Source of the DNA: Actinomycetota bacterium
Lineage (GTDB): Bacteria; Actinomycetota; Actinomycetes; Actinomycetales; Microbacteriaceae
NCBI GenBank assembly: GCA_018895315.1
Contig: JAHIOK010000331.1
Span: forward strand, 1-6,868
DNA length: 6,868 nt
Direction: 5' to 3'
Part shown: one piece after another, positions 1 through 6,687 of the stretch
How positions within the stretch are numbered: position 1 is the stretch's first letter
How the letters are laid out: the number at the start of each line of letters is the position of its first letter
Notes under the pieces: model-generated
Told to the model about the DNA's origin: nothing
What the model saw: only the letters and a program-made list of their open reading frames with translations
The model's database searches: none
Position numbers and translations under genes: made by a program

Positions 1-1
1 G

Positions 2-619
2 CGCCTCGTCGTCGAAACCCACAACGCCGGCGGCGACAGCCTGATCGCCGACCTCGTCGCGGCGCAGGGCGCCGGCGCCGAGATCACCGATCATGAGATC
101 GCCTCACTCTGCTACAGCCTGCTCTTCGCCGGACACGAGACCACCACGACGCTCATCGCCAACTCGCTGCGGGTGCTGCTCGGGCACCGCGAGGCGTGGG
201 ACGCGATCGTCGCCGATCCCACCCGCATTCCGTCGGCGATCGACGAGGTGCTGCGTTACAGCGGCTCGATCGTCGCCTGGCGGCGCAAGGCGCTGCGCGA
301 CACCGAGATCGGGGGAGTGAAGATCCCCGAGGGTGCCGGCATCCTGCTGGTCATGGGCTCGGCCAACCGCGACGAAGAGGTCTTCGCGCATCCGGACGTG
401 TTCGACATCGACCGCACGGACGCCCGCAACCACATGTCGTTCGGCTACGGCATCCACTACTGCCTCGGCAACATGCTCGCCAAGCTCCAGGACCGAATCG
501 TGCTCGAAGAGACCGCCGCGGCCGTGCCGAGCCTGCGCCTGACCGGCGCCCCCATCGCGTTCGGCGAGAACCTCTCGTTCCGCGTGCCCACATCCGTCCC
601 CGTCACCTGGGAGGCCTGA
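2..619 (+). CDS. creJ: Cytochrome P450, C-terminal half (5' end outside window); CreJ-like
   Basis: Haem-thiolate monooxygenase, soluble bacterial class I type, fed electrons by a ferredoxin and ferredoxin reductase. The frame is open from base 2 and ends at TGA 617-619. The 205 visible residues are about half of a usual ~400-residue P450, so the N-terminal half lies upstream. Seen directly: the I-helix oxygen-activation motif AGHETT (128-145), the K-helix ExxR (Glu codon 245, Arg codon 254), and a complete haem-binding loop FGYGIHYCLG (440-469) whose Cys codon 461-463 is the axial ligand. No membrane segment is visible in this part. The gene is followed after one base by a kinase subunit, and its likely ferredoxin and reductase lie about 3.7 kb downstream in the same run. 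In the cre system the P450 oxidises the alkyl group of an alkylphenyl phosphate, not the free phenol; that role is inferred from context. P450 identity is near certain; the CreJ assignment is probable. Confidence 0.93.
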   Translation, partial: RLVVETHNAGGDSLIADLVAAQGAGAEITDHEIASLCYSLLFAGHETTTTLIANSLRVLLGHREAWDAIVADPTRIPSAIDEVLRYSGSIVAWRRKALRDTEIGGVKIPEGAGILLVMGSANRDEEVFAHPDVFDIDRTDARNHMSFGYGIHYCLGNMLAKLQDRIVLEETAAAVPSLRLTGAPIAFGENLSFRVPTSVPVTWEA

Positions 620-620
620 C

Positions 621-1694
621 ATGTCAGAACGCCTGTTCATCCGCTTCTTCGACGAGACCGGTGCCGCGCCGATCGAGCTGCTCGGAGGCAAGTGCGCCTC
701 GCTGGTCGCACTGACCACTGCCGGGATGCCGGTCCCCCCGGGATTCGCGATCACCACCGATGCCTACACGGCGTTCATCGAGAGCTCCGGCATCGCAGAC
801 GACATCCACGCCCTCCTGAACTCGATCGACCCCGACGACGTCGCGAGCATCGACGCGGTATCGGCGCAGATCCGCGACGAGATCCTGAAGCGCCCGGTTC
901 CGCTCGCGATCCACGACGAGTTCTCGGAAGCGTACGCCGAGCTGCAGTCGCGATTCGCCGCCGAGACCCCCGTCGCGGTGCGTTCGTCCGCGACCGCCGA
1001 GGATCTGCCCGACGCGAGCTTCGCGGGGCAGCAGGACACGTACCTCTGGCTCGTCGGCCGCGACGAGGTCGCCGAGCACGTCCGCCGGTGCTGGGCTTCG
1101 CTCTACACGTCCCGGGCGATCGTGTACCGCTTGCGGGCCGGGATCCCGAACCAGGGACTGTCGATGGCCGTCGCCGTCCAGAAGATGGTCGATGCCAAGA
1201 CCGCCGGCGTCGCGATGACCGTGGACCCGTCCAACGGCGACCGCTCGACGATCGTGATCGACGCAGCATGGGGCCTCGGCGAACTGGTCGTGTCCGGTCT
1301 GGTGACCCCCGACAACCTGCACGTCGACAAGGTGATGCTCACGATCTCGGCCGAGCACCTCGGTGACAAGCACATCGAGCTCGTTCCGGATGCCGAAGCC
1401 CGCGGCATCCGCGAACGCGAGGTCGAGCCCGAACGCCGCAGTATCCGCTCCCTCACCGACGCCGAGGTGACCCTGGTCGCGGCGATGGCCAAGCGTGCTG
1501 AGAAGCACTTCGGCACCCCCCAGGACATCGAGTGGGCGATAGACCGGGGCCTGCCCGAGGGCGAGAACCTGCTGCTCCTGCAATCCCGCCCTGAGACCGT
1601 CTGGACGTCGAAGGCGAACGAGATGACGCCGACGACCTCGGGCTTCGGCATCGCCAGCATCACCCAGTCGCTCATGGCCCAGATCGGCCGCTGA
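621..1694 (+). CDS. creI: ATP-grasp subunit of split PEP-synthase-like aryl kinase (phenylphosphate synthase beta type; CreI-like)
   Basis: A 357-residue protein equivalent to the N-terminal nucleotide-binding part of PEP synthase/pyruvate phosphate dikinase. It should bind ATP and pass a phosphoryl group to the histidine of the next gene's product. Visible landmarks: LGGKCASL (21-28), the ATP-grasp segment VRSSATAEDLPDASFAGQQ (120-138), GVAMTVDP (196-203), WGLGE (217-221), QDIEWA (301-306) and LLLQSRPET (318-326), after which the ATP-grasp domain normally ends. No phosphohistidine domain or PEP-binding barrel follows. Its size (about 39 kDa) is close to the ~40 kDa ATP-binding subunit of Thauera phenylphosphate synthase. 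The start follows GGGAGG at 609-614 with a 6-base gap, one base after the P450 stop. The creI letter (rather than creH) is inferred only from gene order relative to the C. glutamicum lettering. Cytosolic. Confidence 0.9.
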   Translation: MSERLFIRFFDETGAAPIELLGGKCASLVALTTAGMPVPPGFAITTDAYTAFIESSGIADDIHALLNSIDPDDVASIDAVSAQIRDEILKRPVPLAIHDEFSEAYAELQSRFAAETPVAVRSSATAEDLPDASFAGQQDTYLWLVGRDEVAEHVRRCWASLYTSRAIVYRLRAGIPNQGLSMAVAVQKMVDAKTAGVAMTVDPSNGDRSTIVIDAAWGLGELVVSGLVTPDNLHVDKVMLTISAEHLGDKHIELVPDAEARGIREREVEPERRSIRSLTDAEVTLVAAMAKRAEKHFGTPQDIEWAIDRGLPEGENLLLLQSRPETVWTSKANEMTPTTSGFGIASITQSLMAQIGR

Positions 1695-1717
1695 ACTCTC
1701 TACGAAAGGACCCGACA

Positions 1718-3556
1718 ATGTCACAGGCGACAGCTGTCATCGCACCGGTGAAGAACTCCTTCCCGAGCCCCTACGAGCAGCCAGCACCCGCCGGCGCCGA
1801 GGGGTGGAAGGACCTCTACGCCTACAACCTGGTCTTCCAGGACAACCGCCGCGAGATCGAGGAGGCGAAGTTCTGGTTCTGCGACAGCCAACACTGGCCC
1901 ACGGTCACCAAGCCATTCGAGACCATCGGGTTCGAGTTCGCGGTCGGCTGCCTGGGGCAGTACAACTCCCGGCAGTTGCTGATCCCGACCGCGAACGGCA
2001 TCGAGTACCGCATCCACAACGGGTACGTGTTCATGTCGCCGGTGGCCGTCGACCCCCAGCACATCGAGGCGCGCGTGCCGCAGTTCATGGAGCGCGCCGG
2101 CCACTACTTCCAGAACTGGGAGAGCCTGCTGCAGAACTGGCACACCAAGCTCAAGGCGACGATCGACGAGCTCGAATCGATCGAGTTCACCGCCTTGCCG
2201 GACGCGATCGCGCTCGAGGATGTGCTGAGCGGCAAGGGCACTGGCCCCGCGACCGAGCTTCTCGGCGACTACGACCGGCTCATCGCGCTGGCTTACCGCG
2301 CGTGGCAGTACCACTTCGAGTTCCTCAACCTCGGGTACGTCGCCTACCTCGACCTCTTCATGTTCTGCAAAGAGATCTTCCCGCGCATCCCCGACCAGGC
2401 GATCGCCACGATGGTGCAGGGCGTCGACATGGAGCTGTTCCGCCCCGACGACGAGCTCAAGAAGCTCGCGAAGATCGCCGTCCGCGACGGCCTGGTCGCC
2501 CACTTCGCCGACACGTCGGATGCCGCAGCCCTGCTCGCTGCGATCGCCGCGGACCCCGCCGGAGCGGAGTGGTCGCAGACGTGGGCCGACGCCCAGGACC
2601 CGTGGTTCAACTTCACCACCGGCAACGGGTTCTACGCGCACGACGAGTACTGGCGGGACGTGCCCGAGACGCCTCTCGCATTCATCAAGGGCTACATCGA
2701 GCGCCTGCAGAACGGCGCCGACATCGACCGCCACGTCGACGTCCTCGTCGCCGAGCGCGACCGCATCACCGACGAATACGCAGAGCTGTTGAGCGGTGAC
2801 GTGCTCGGGACCTTCCACGGCAAGCTGGGCCTGGCCCGCACGGTGTATCCGTACGTCGAGAACCACAACTTCTACATCGAGCACTGGACGATGGGGGTGT
2901 TCTGGCGCAAGGCCCGGCAGCTGTCGGCCGTGCTGTGCGCACAGGGCTTCTGGCCGCAGTCGAACGACATGTTCTACCTGCGACGCGACGAGGTGCGCGA
3001 GACCCTGTTCGACTACATCAACGGCTGGATGGTCGGCGCCCCGGCGATCGGTCCGGACTATTGGCCGGCCGAGATCGACCGCCGCCGCGGCATCGTCGAC
3101 GCCCTCTCGACCGCGCGTCCGCAGCCGGCGCTCAACACCCCGCCCGCAGTGATCACCGAGCCCTTCACCCTGATGCTGTGGGGCATCACCGACGACCAGA
3201 TCCAGAACTGGCTCGGCAAGGGCGACGTGCCCGAGGGCACGCTCAAGGGCATGGCGGCCTCGCCCGGCATCGCAGAGGGGCCGGCGCGCGTCATCTCGAG
3301 CGCTGACCAGCTCGCCGACGTGCAGGAGGGCGAGATCCTCGTCGCCCCCGTCACCGCGCCGTCGTGGGGACCGATCTTCGGCAAGATCCGCGCGACGGTC
3401 ACCGATATCGGCGGCATGATGAGCCACGCCGCGATCGTCTGCCGCGAATACGGGATGCCGGCGGTCACCGGCACCGGCACGGCGTCGTCCGAGATCCGTA
3501 CGGGGCAGATGCTCCGGGTCGACGGCAACTCCGGCACTGTCACCATCCTGGACTGA
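1718..3556 (+). CDS. creH: Phosphohistidine subunit of split aryl kinase, PEP-utilising mobile domain at C-terminus (phenylphosphate synthase alpha type; CreH-like)
   Basis: A 612-residue protein whose last ~100 residues (from about G511) form a PEP-utilising-enzyme mobile domain. The phosphorylation site is GGMMSHAAIVCRE (565-577), with catalytic His570 encoded at 3425-3427. PEP synthase and PPDK usually have Thr at the fourth position; here it is Met. The first ~510 residues resemble no PEP synthase part I recognise. They hold ENHNFYIEHW (381-390) and FWPQSNDMFYL (411-421), which recall the acceptor-side domain of rifampicin-phosphotransferase-like proteins, and 17 tryptophans. No PEP/pyruvate TIM barrel follows the His domain, so the acceptor is probably not pyruvate. 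Its size matches the ~70 kDa phosphorylated subunit of phenylphosphate synthase. The start has AAAGGA at 1705-1710, 7 bases before ATG, in a 23-base gap. Inferred role: transfers phosphate from His570 to a phenolic hydroxyl. The kinase class is well supported; the substrate is inferred. Confidence 0.88.
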   Translation: MSQATAVIAPVKNSFPSPYEQPAPAGAEGWKDLYAYNLVFQDNRREIEEAKFWFCDSQHWPTVTKPFETIGFEFAVGCLGQYNSRQLLIPTANGIEYRIHNGYVFMSPVAVDPQHIEARVPQFMERAGHYFQNWESLLQNWHTKLKATIDELESIEFTALPDAIALEDVLSGKGTGPATELLGDYDRLIALAYRAWQYHFEFLNLGYVAYLDLFMFCKEIFPRIPDQAIATMVQGVDMELFRPDDELKKLAKIAVRDGLVAHFADTSDAAALLAAIAADPAGAEWSQTWADAQDPWFNFTTGNGFYAHDEYWRDVPETPLAFIKGYIERLQNGADIDRHVDVLVAERDRITDEYAELLSGDVLGTFHGKLGLARTVYPYVENHNFYIEHWTMGVFWRKARQLSAVLCAQGFWPQSNDMFYLRRDEVRETLFDYINGWMVGAPAIGPDYWPAEIDRRRGIVDALSTARPQPALNTPPAVITEPFTLMLWGITDDQIQNWLGKGDVPEGTLKGMAASPGIAEGPARVISSADQLADVQEGEILVAPVTAPSWGPIFGKIRATVTDIGGMMSHAAIVCREYGMPAVTGTGTASSEIRTGQMLRVDGNSGTVTILD

Positions 3557-3565
3557 GGCGCACCC

Positions 3566-4327
3566 ATGACCAGCGACACCACGACAGGCCCCCGCACTGT
3601 CCTCGTGACGGGCGCGGCGGGCGGGCTCGGACGAACCTTCGCAGAGGCGTTCGCGCGCCGCGGCGACGTCGTGGTGATCGCCGACATCGACCGCGCGGGG
3701 GCCGAGCGCGCGGCATCCGAGCTCTCCGCAGGCGGACTGACGGTCGTCGGCACCGGTGTGGACGTGACGGATGCCGCATCCACAGCCACCCTCGCGGCGC
3801 TGGCGGCGGCATCCGGCACCGGCGGTATCGACGTCGTGATCAACAACGCCGCGATCTATGCGACCCTCACCCGGTCTCCGTTCGAGGACATCGACGAGGC
3901 CGAGTGGGACCGCGTGATGGCGGTCAACCTCAAGGGCCCCTGGCTCGTCGCCCGCGCGTGCTCGCCGGTGCTCAACGGCGGCGCCCGGATCGTCAACATC
4001 TCGTCTGCCACGGTCATGAGTGGATCGGCGCAGTGGGCGCACTATGTCGCGAGCAAAGCCGGCGTGATCGGGCTGACACGCGTGCTCGCGAAAGAGCTCG
4101 GCCCACGCGGCATCACCGTGAACGCCGTCGCGCCGGGCTTCACCCTCACCGAGGCCAGCCACAGCCTGATCGCGGATGCCGAGTCATACGGCATCGAGCG
4201 CGGCTCGATCAAGCGGCCCATCCAGCCCGACGACATCGTCGGTGCCGTCCTGTTCCTCGCGAGCCCCGACGCGGCGTTCGTCACCGGTCAGACGCTCGTC
4301 GTCGACGGTGGCCGGCAGTTCCTCTAG
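3566..4327 (+). CDS. creG: Classical short-chain dehydrogenase/reductase, probable NAD-dependent benzylic alcohol dehydrogenase (CreG position)
   Basis: A 253-residue classical SDR with all core motifs: TGAAGGLG (15-22) for the dinucleotide, Asp40 at the end of the second strand (favouring NAD over NADP), NNAA (93-96), Asn121, Ser147, and the catalytic Tyr160/Lys164 pair in YVASK, followed by PG (190-191). Length is typical for the family. A purine-rich GAGGCG (3555-3560) overlaps the preceding stop and lies 5 bases before ATG. The family has very broad substrates, so its role comes from context. Between a phenol-activating P450 system and an aldehyde dehydrogenase, it would oxidise the benzylic alcohol (4-hydroxybenzyl alcohol if the substrate is 4-cresol) to the aldehyde. 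Whether it acts before or after dephosphorylation is not visible. I am sure of the SDR call, but the creG symbol rests on position; I have not confirmed that C. glutamicum CreG is an orthologue. Confidence 0.9.
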   Translation: MTSDTTTGPRTVLVTGAAGGLGRTFAEAFARRGDVVVIADIDRAGAERAASELSAGGLTVVGTGVDVTDAASTATLAALAAASGTGGIDVVINNAAIYATLTRSPFEDIDEAEWDRVMAVNLKGPWLVARACSPVLNGGARIVNISSATVMSGSAQWAHYVASKAGVIGLTRVLAKELGPRGITVNAVAPGFTLTEASHSLIADAESYGIERGSIKRPIQPDDIVGAVLFLASPDAAFVTGQTLVVDGGRQFL

Positions 4328-4351
4328 ATCCCCGACGCAGATTTCCAGTTC

Positions 4352-4356
4352 AGGAG
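4352..4356 (+). promoter_or_regulatory. Ribosome binding site deciding the ferredoxin start
   Basis: AGGAG lies 5 bases before the ATG at 4362. The same frame is open back to an ATG at 4176 inside the upstream dehydrogenase gene, so this site is what fixes the ferredoxin start at 4362. It sits in the only gap of any size in the window (34 bases, 4328-4361), which shows no promoter or hairpin that I can recognise. Confidence 0.75.
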
Positions 4357-4361
4357 AAGAC

Positions 4362-4733
4362 ATGAGCATCATCGAGACTCCCGCGCGAGAAGCCGCGCAG
4401 CTCGACAGCACGCACAGCCTCGTCGTGTACACCGCCCAAGGCGGCGGGGTCACGACCATCACGGGACGGCCCGGCGACTCCATCATGGAGACCGCGGTGC
4501 GCAACGGCGTGCCCGGCATCGTCGGAGAATGCGGCGGCAGCCTGTCGTGCGCGACGTGCCACGTCTTCGTCGCCGACGACACGCTCGACCTGGTCGGAGG
4601 CCCCGGAGATCTCGAGGACGAGATGCTCGACGGCACCGCGGTCGACCGGGAAGAGAACTCGCGGCTGTCGTGCCAGATCAAGCTGCAGGCTGGCTGCGAG
4701 TACCACGTGACCACTCCGCGGGAGCAGCTATGA
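4362..4733 (+). CDS. creF: [2Fe-2S] ferredoxin, putidaredoxin/adrenodoxin type (CreF-like)
   Basis: A 123-residue electron carrier between the reductase encoded next and the P450 at the start of the window. Four cysteine ligands are visible: C57, C63, C66 and C104. Their spacing (C-x5-C-x2-C-x37-C) is identical to that of putidaredoxin (39/45/48/86) and marks the P450- and ring-hydroxylase-serving class, not plant-type ferredoxins. The cluster loop reads ECGGSLSCATCHVFV. About 18 residues precede the region aligning with the putidaredoxin N-terminus, so the protein has a short N-terminal extension with no targeting signal. The start is set by AGGAG at 4352-4356. The stop TGA overlaps the ATG of the reductase gene (ATGA, 4730-4733), implying coupled translation. 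The family call is very secure; pairing with this P450 is inferred from the operon. Confidence 0.95.
   Translation: MSIIETPAREAAQLDSTHSLVVYTAQGGGVTTITGRPGDSIMETAVRNGVPGIVGECGGSLSCATCHVFVADDTLDLVGGPGDLEDEMLDGTAVDREENSRLSCQIKLQAGCEYHVTTPREQL
4720..4724 (+). promoter_or_regulatory. Ribosome binding site deciding the ferredoxin reductase start
   Basis: GGGAG inside the last codons of the ferredoxin gene lies 5 bases before the ATG at 4730. The reading frame is open further upstream, to an ATG at 4529, but that extension would overlap the ferredoxin gene by some 200 bases, is Arg-rich and does not resemble a reductase. The FAD-binding fold begins correctly just after residue 1 of the 4730 start. 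Confidence 0.75.
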
Positions 4734-6028
4734 GCGCCGCGCCCGCAGCCACGCTGATCGTCGGCGCATGCCAGGCGGGAGTCCAGCTCGCCTCGGTCAT
4801 GCGCGAACTCGGCGACACCGAGCCGATCGTACTGGTCGGTGAGGAAAACCATCGTCCCTACCAGCGGCCCCCGCTGTCGAAGGGCTGGATCAAGGGCGAA
4901 CTCGAGCCCGACGATGTGATCCTGCGCACGCGTGAGTGGTTCGCCGACCGCGGCATCCAGCTCGTCACCGGGGACCGCGTCGTGACGATCCAGCGCGGGG
5001 CCGACGGCGCGGGTACAGCGACGACCGAGGGCGGGCGCACGATCGATTTCACCCGTCTCGCTCTGACCACGGGCGCCGCCGTCCGCCGGCTGCCGTTACC
5101 GGGCACCGACTATCGCGGGGTGCACTACCTGCGTGATGCGGACGACGCGATCAGCCTCGAGGGTGCGATGCGCGACCCCGCGAAACAGCGGGTCGTCGTG
5201 ATCGGCGGAGGCTTCATCGGACTCGAGACCGCCGCGGTCGCGCGTGGGCTCGGCAAGACCGTCACCGTCCTCGAAGCCGCACCCCGTCTGGTCGGGCGCG
5301 TCGTCGCCGAAGAGACCAGCGCGTTCTACCTCGGCGCTCACCGGCGCCGCGGCACCGAGGTCGTCCTGAGCGCCCGCATCGCCCGCATCGTCGGCGATGA
5401 CGGCTCCGTCGCCGGCGGCAAAGGCGCCGTGACCGGAGTCGAGATGGAGGACGGCACGATCGTCCCGGCCGACCTCGTCGTGATCGGCATCGGCGTGATC
5501 CCCCGCGTCGAGCTGGCGGACCAGCTCGGTCTCGAGGTCGATGGCGGCATCTCCGTCGACGAGGCGTGCCGTACCTCCGACGGCCGCACGGTCGCGGCGG
5601 GCGACTGCGCGCTGATGCCCAACCCGTACCCGCTGGGCGTGGGGGGCAACATCCGTCTCGAGAGCGTCAATAACGCGTTCGAGCAGGCCAAAGTGGCCGC
5701 CGCGACGCTGCTCGGTCAGGAGGCCGTGTACTCCGGAGTGCCGTGGTTCTGGTCGGACCAGGCCGACCTCAAGCTGCAGATCGCCGGTCTGTCGACCGGG
5801 TACGACCAGGTCGTGGTGCGCGGTGAGCCGTCGAGCGAGAAGTTCTCGGTCCTCTACTACCGCGACGGGCAGCTCATCGCCGCCGACTGCATCAACCACC
5901 CCGTGGAGTTCCTGGCGATCCGCCACGCGCTCGGCCGGGGAGCGAACGTACCGCCCGACGCGGCCACCGATACGGGTGTTCCGCTGAAGAAACTGATCGT
6001 CGAGCCCGCAGCCGCGGTCCTCGCCTGA
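4730..6028 (+). CDS. creE: FAD-dependent NAD(P)H:ferredoxin reductase, putidaredoxin reductase type (CreE-like)
   Basis: A 432-residue flavoprotein that takes electrons from NAD(P)H, probably NADH, and passes them to the ferredoxin encoded just upstream. Length and layout fit the putidaredoxin reductase/ThcD family. An N-terminal FAD dinucleotide fold (IVGACQAG, 10-17) is followed by RPPLSK (46-51). A second nucleotide fold for NAD has VVVIGGGFIGLETAA (155-169). The FAD-pyrophosphate motif AAGD is at 289-292, followed by ESVNNAFEQAKVAA (311-324) and the typical PWFWSDQ (338-344). The second glycine of the first GxGxxG is Cys14, a departure from the strict consensus. The gene overlaps the ferredoxin stop by four bases. 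No membrane or export signal. The family call is secure; the exact partner P450 is inferred. Confidence 0.94.
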   Translation: MSAAPAATLIVGACQAGVQLASVMRELGDTEPIVLVGEENHRPYQRPPLSKGWIKGELEPDDVILRTREWFADRGIQLVTGDRVVTIQRGADGAGTATTEGGRTIDFTRLALTTGAAVRRLPLPGTDYRGVHYLRDADDAISLEGAMRDPAKQRVVVIGGGFIGLETAAVARGLGKTVTVLEAAPRLVGRVVAEETSAFYLGAHRRRGTEVVLSARIARIVGDDGSVAGGKGAVTGVEMEDGTIVPADLVVIGIGVIPRVELADQLGLEVDGGISVDEACRTSDGRTVAAGDCALMPNPYPLGVGGNIRLESVNNAFEQAKVAAATLLGQEAVYSGVPWFWSDQADLKLQIAGLSTGYDQVVVRGEPSSEKFSVLYYRDGQLIAADCINHPVEFLAIRHALGRGANVPPDAATDTGVPLKKLIVEPAAAVLA

Positions 6029-6042
6029 ACCGGAGATCCGCG

Positions 6043-6687
6043 ATGACACTCCCCACCGCAGTGCCCGCCGACACCTCGCCGATCTCGGCCTGGGGGTCCG
6101 GCGATGACCTCGACCCGCTCTGGCGGTCGATCGTCGTCGAGTCCCGCGCACGCGCGAACGACATCCACCTGCCGATCTCGTTCGCGTTCGCCGAGCGCTT
6201 GTGCGATGCGTACCCCGAGGCCGACTCGCTCGTCGTGCGGGTCGCGATCCTGCTGCACGATACCGGGTGGGCGCGCGTGGACGAGTCGCGCATCATCAGC
6301 GAAGGATTCAGTGGCGACTGGCGCCAGGCCGACGTGCGCTACGAGCACGAGCGGCACGGCTGCGTGATCGCCCGCGACGTCCTGCCTCCGCTCGGATACG
6401 ACGACGCGTTCATCACGCGCGTGACCGACATCATCGACGGACACGACACCCGACCCGAGTCGCACTCGATCGAAGACAGCCTCGTGCGCGACGCCGATCG
6501 GCTGTGGCGGTTCACGCCCGCCGGCATCGCCCTGGCCTCGGGCTGGTTCGGCCAGACCCCCGCCGAGTACTGCCGGCGCCTGCGGTCGGAGATCATTCCC
6601 GAGTTGCTCACCGAAGCGGCGGTGCTCATGGCGGATGCCGAACTCAGTCGCTCCGAATCGCTCCTGAAGACGGACCAGCTGTCGTGA
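6043..6687 (+). CDS. creD: HD-domain metal-dependent phosphohydrolase (CreD-like aryl phosphate phosphatase)
   Basis: A 214-residue cytosolic protein with the full set of HD-superfamily metal ligands in order: His42 (DIHLP), the paired His72-Asp73 (LLHDTGW), His102 and His105 (YEHERHG), His134-Asp135 (DGHDTR) and Asp150/Asp152 in RDADRL. HD proteins hydrolyse phosphate esters or nucleotides at a metal centre, and substrates vary widely. It lies in one operon with a kinase aimed at a small acceptor and a P450, so the simplest reading is that it removes the phosphate added by the kinase once oxidation is done, as CreD does in the alkylphenol pathway. I recall CreD as a phosphohydrolase but have not checked that it is an HD protein. 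The start is preceded by GGAG (6032-6035) with a 7-base gap, 14 bases after the reductase stop. The stop overlaps the next gene's GTG. An unrelated nucleotidase role is possible but fits the context less well. Confidence 0.87.
   Translation: MTLPTAVPADTSPISAWGSGDDLDPLWRSIVVESRARANDIHLPISFAFAERLCDAYPEADSLVVRVAILLHDTGWARVDESRIISEGFSGDWRQADVRYEHERHGCVIARDVLPPLGYDDAFITRVTDIIDGHDTRPESHSIEDSLVRDADRLWRFTPAGIALASGWFGQTPAEYCRRLRSEIIPELLTEAAVLMADAELSRSESLLKTDQLS

Noticed and set aside
624..1724. A 366-codon minus-strand open frame opposite the ATP-grasp gene
   Set aside because: It mirrors the ATP-grasp gene almost end to end, shows no domain and lacks a convincing ribosome binding site, as expected from codons with G or C in the third position.
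621..3556. Reading the pair as PEP synthase for gluconeogenesis or as a rifampicin resistance enzyme
   Set aside because: No PEP/pyruvate TIM barrel is present, and rifampicin phosphotransferase is normally one polypeptide. The P450, redox partners and phosphatase in the same operon fit aryl phosphate chemistry better.
1721..4162. An 813-codon open frame on the minus strand opposite the phosphohistidine subunit and the dehydrogenase
   Set aside because: It is a GC-rich shadow. Its translation is low-complexity, rich in Arg, Asp, Gly, Val and His, and has no recognisable motif. It spans two well-supported plus-strand genes with complete catalytic motifs.
4176..4361. Upstream extension of the ferredoxin frame
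   Set aside because: It lies inside the SDR coding region, is Ser/Arg/Pro-rich and does not resemble ferredoxin. AGGAG before the ATG at 4362 gives the natural start.
4328..4361. Internal promoter or terminator in the 34-base gap before the ferredoxin gene
   Set aside because: No stem-loop, T-run or recognisable -35/-10 pair is visible; it looks like a plain spacer with a ribosome binding site.
4529..4729. Upstream extension of the reductase frame
   Set aside because: It overlaps the ferredoxin cluster-binding region and translates to Arg-rich sequence. The FAD fold begins right after the ATG at 4730.
5096..6151. A 351-codon minus-strand open frame opposite the reductase
   Set aside because: Arg/Asp-rich shadow translation without motifs; it crosses the junction of two clear plus-strand genes.
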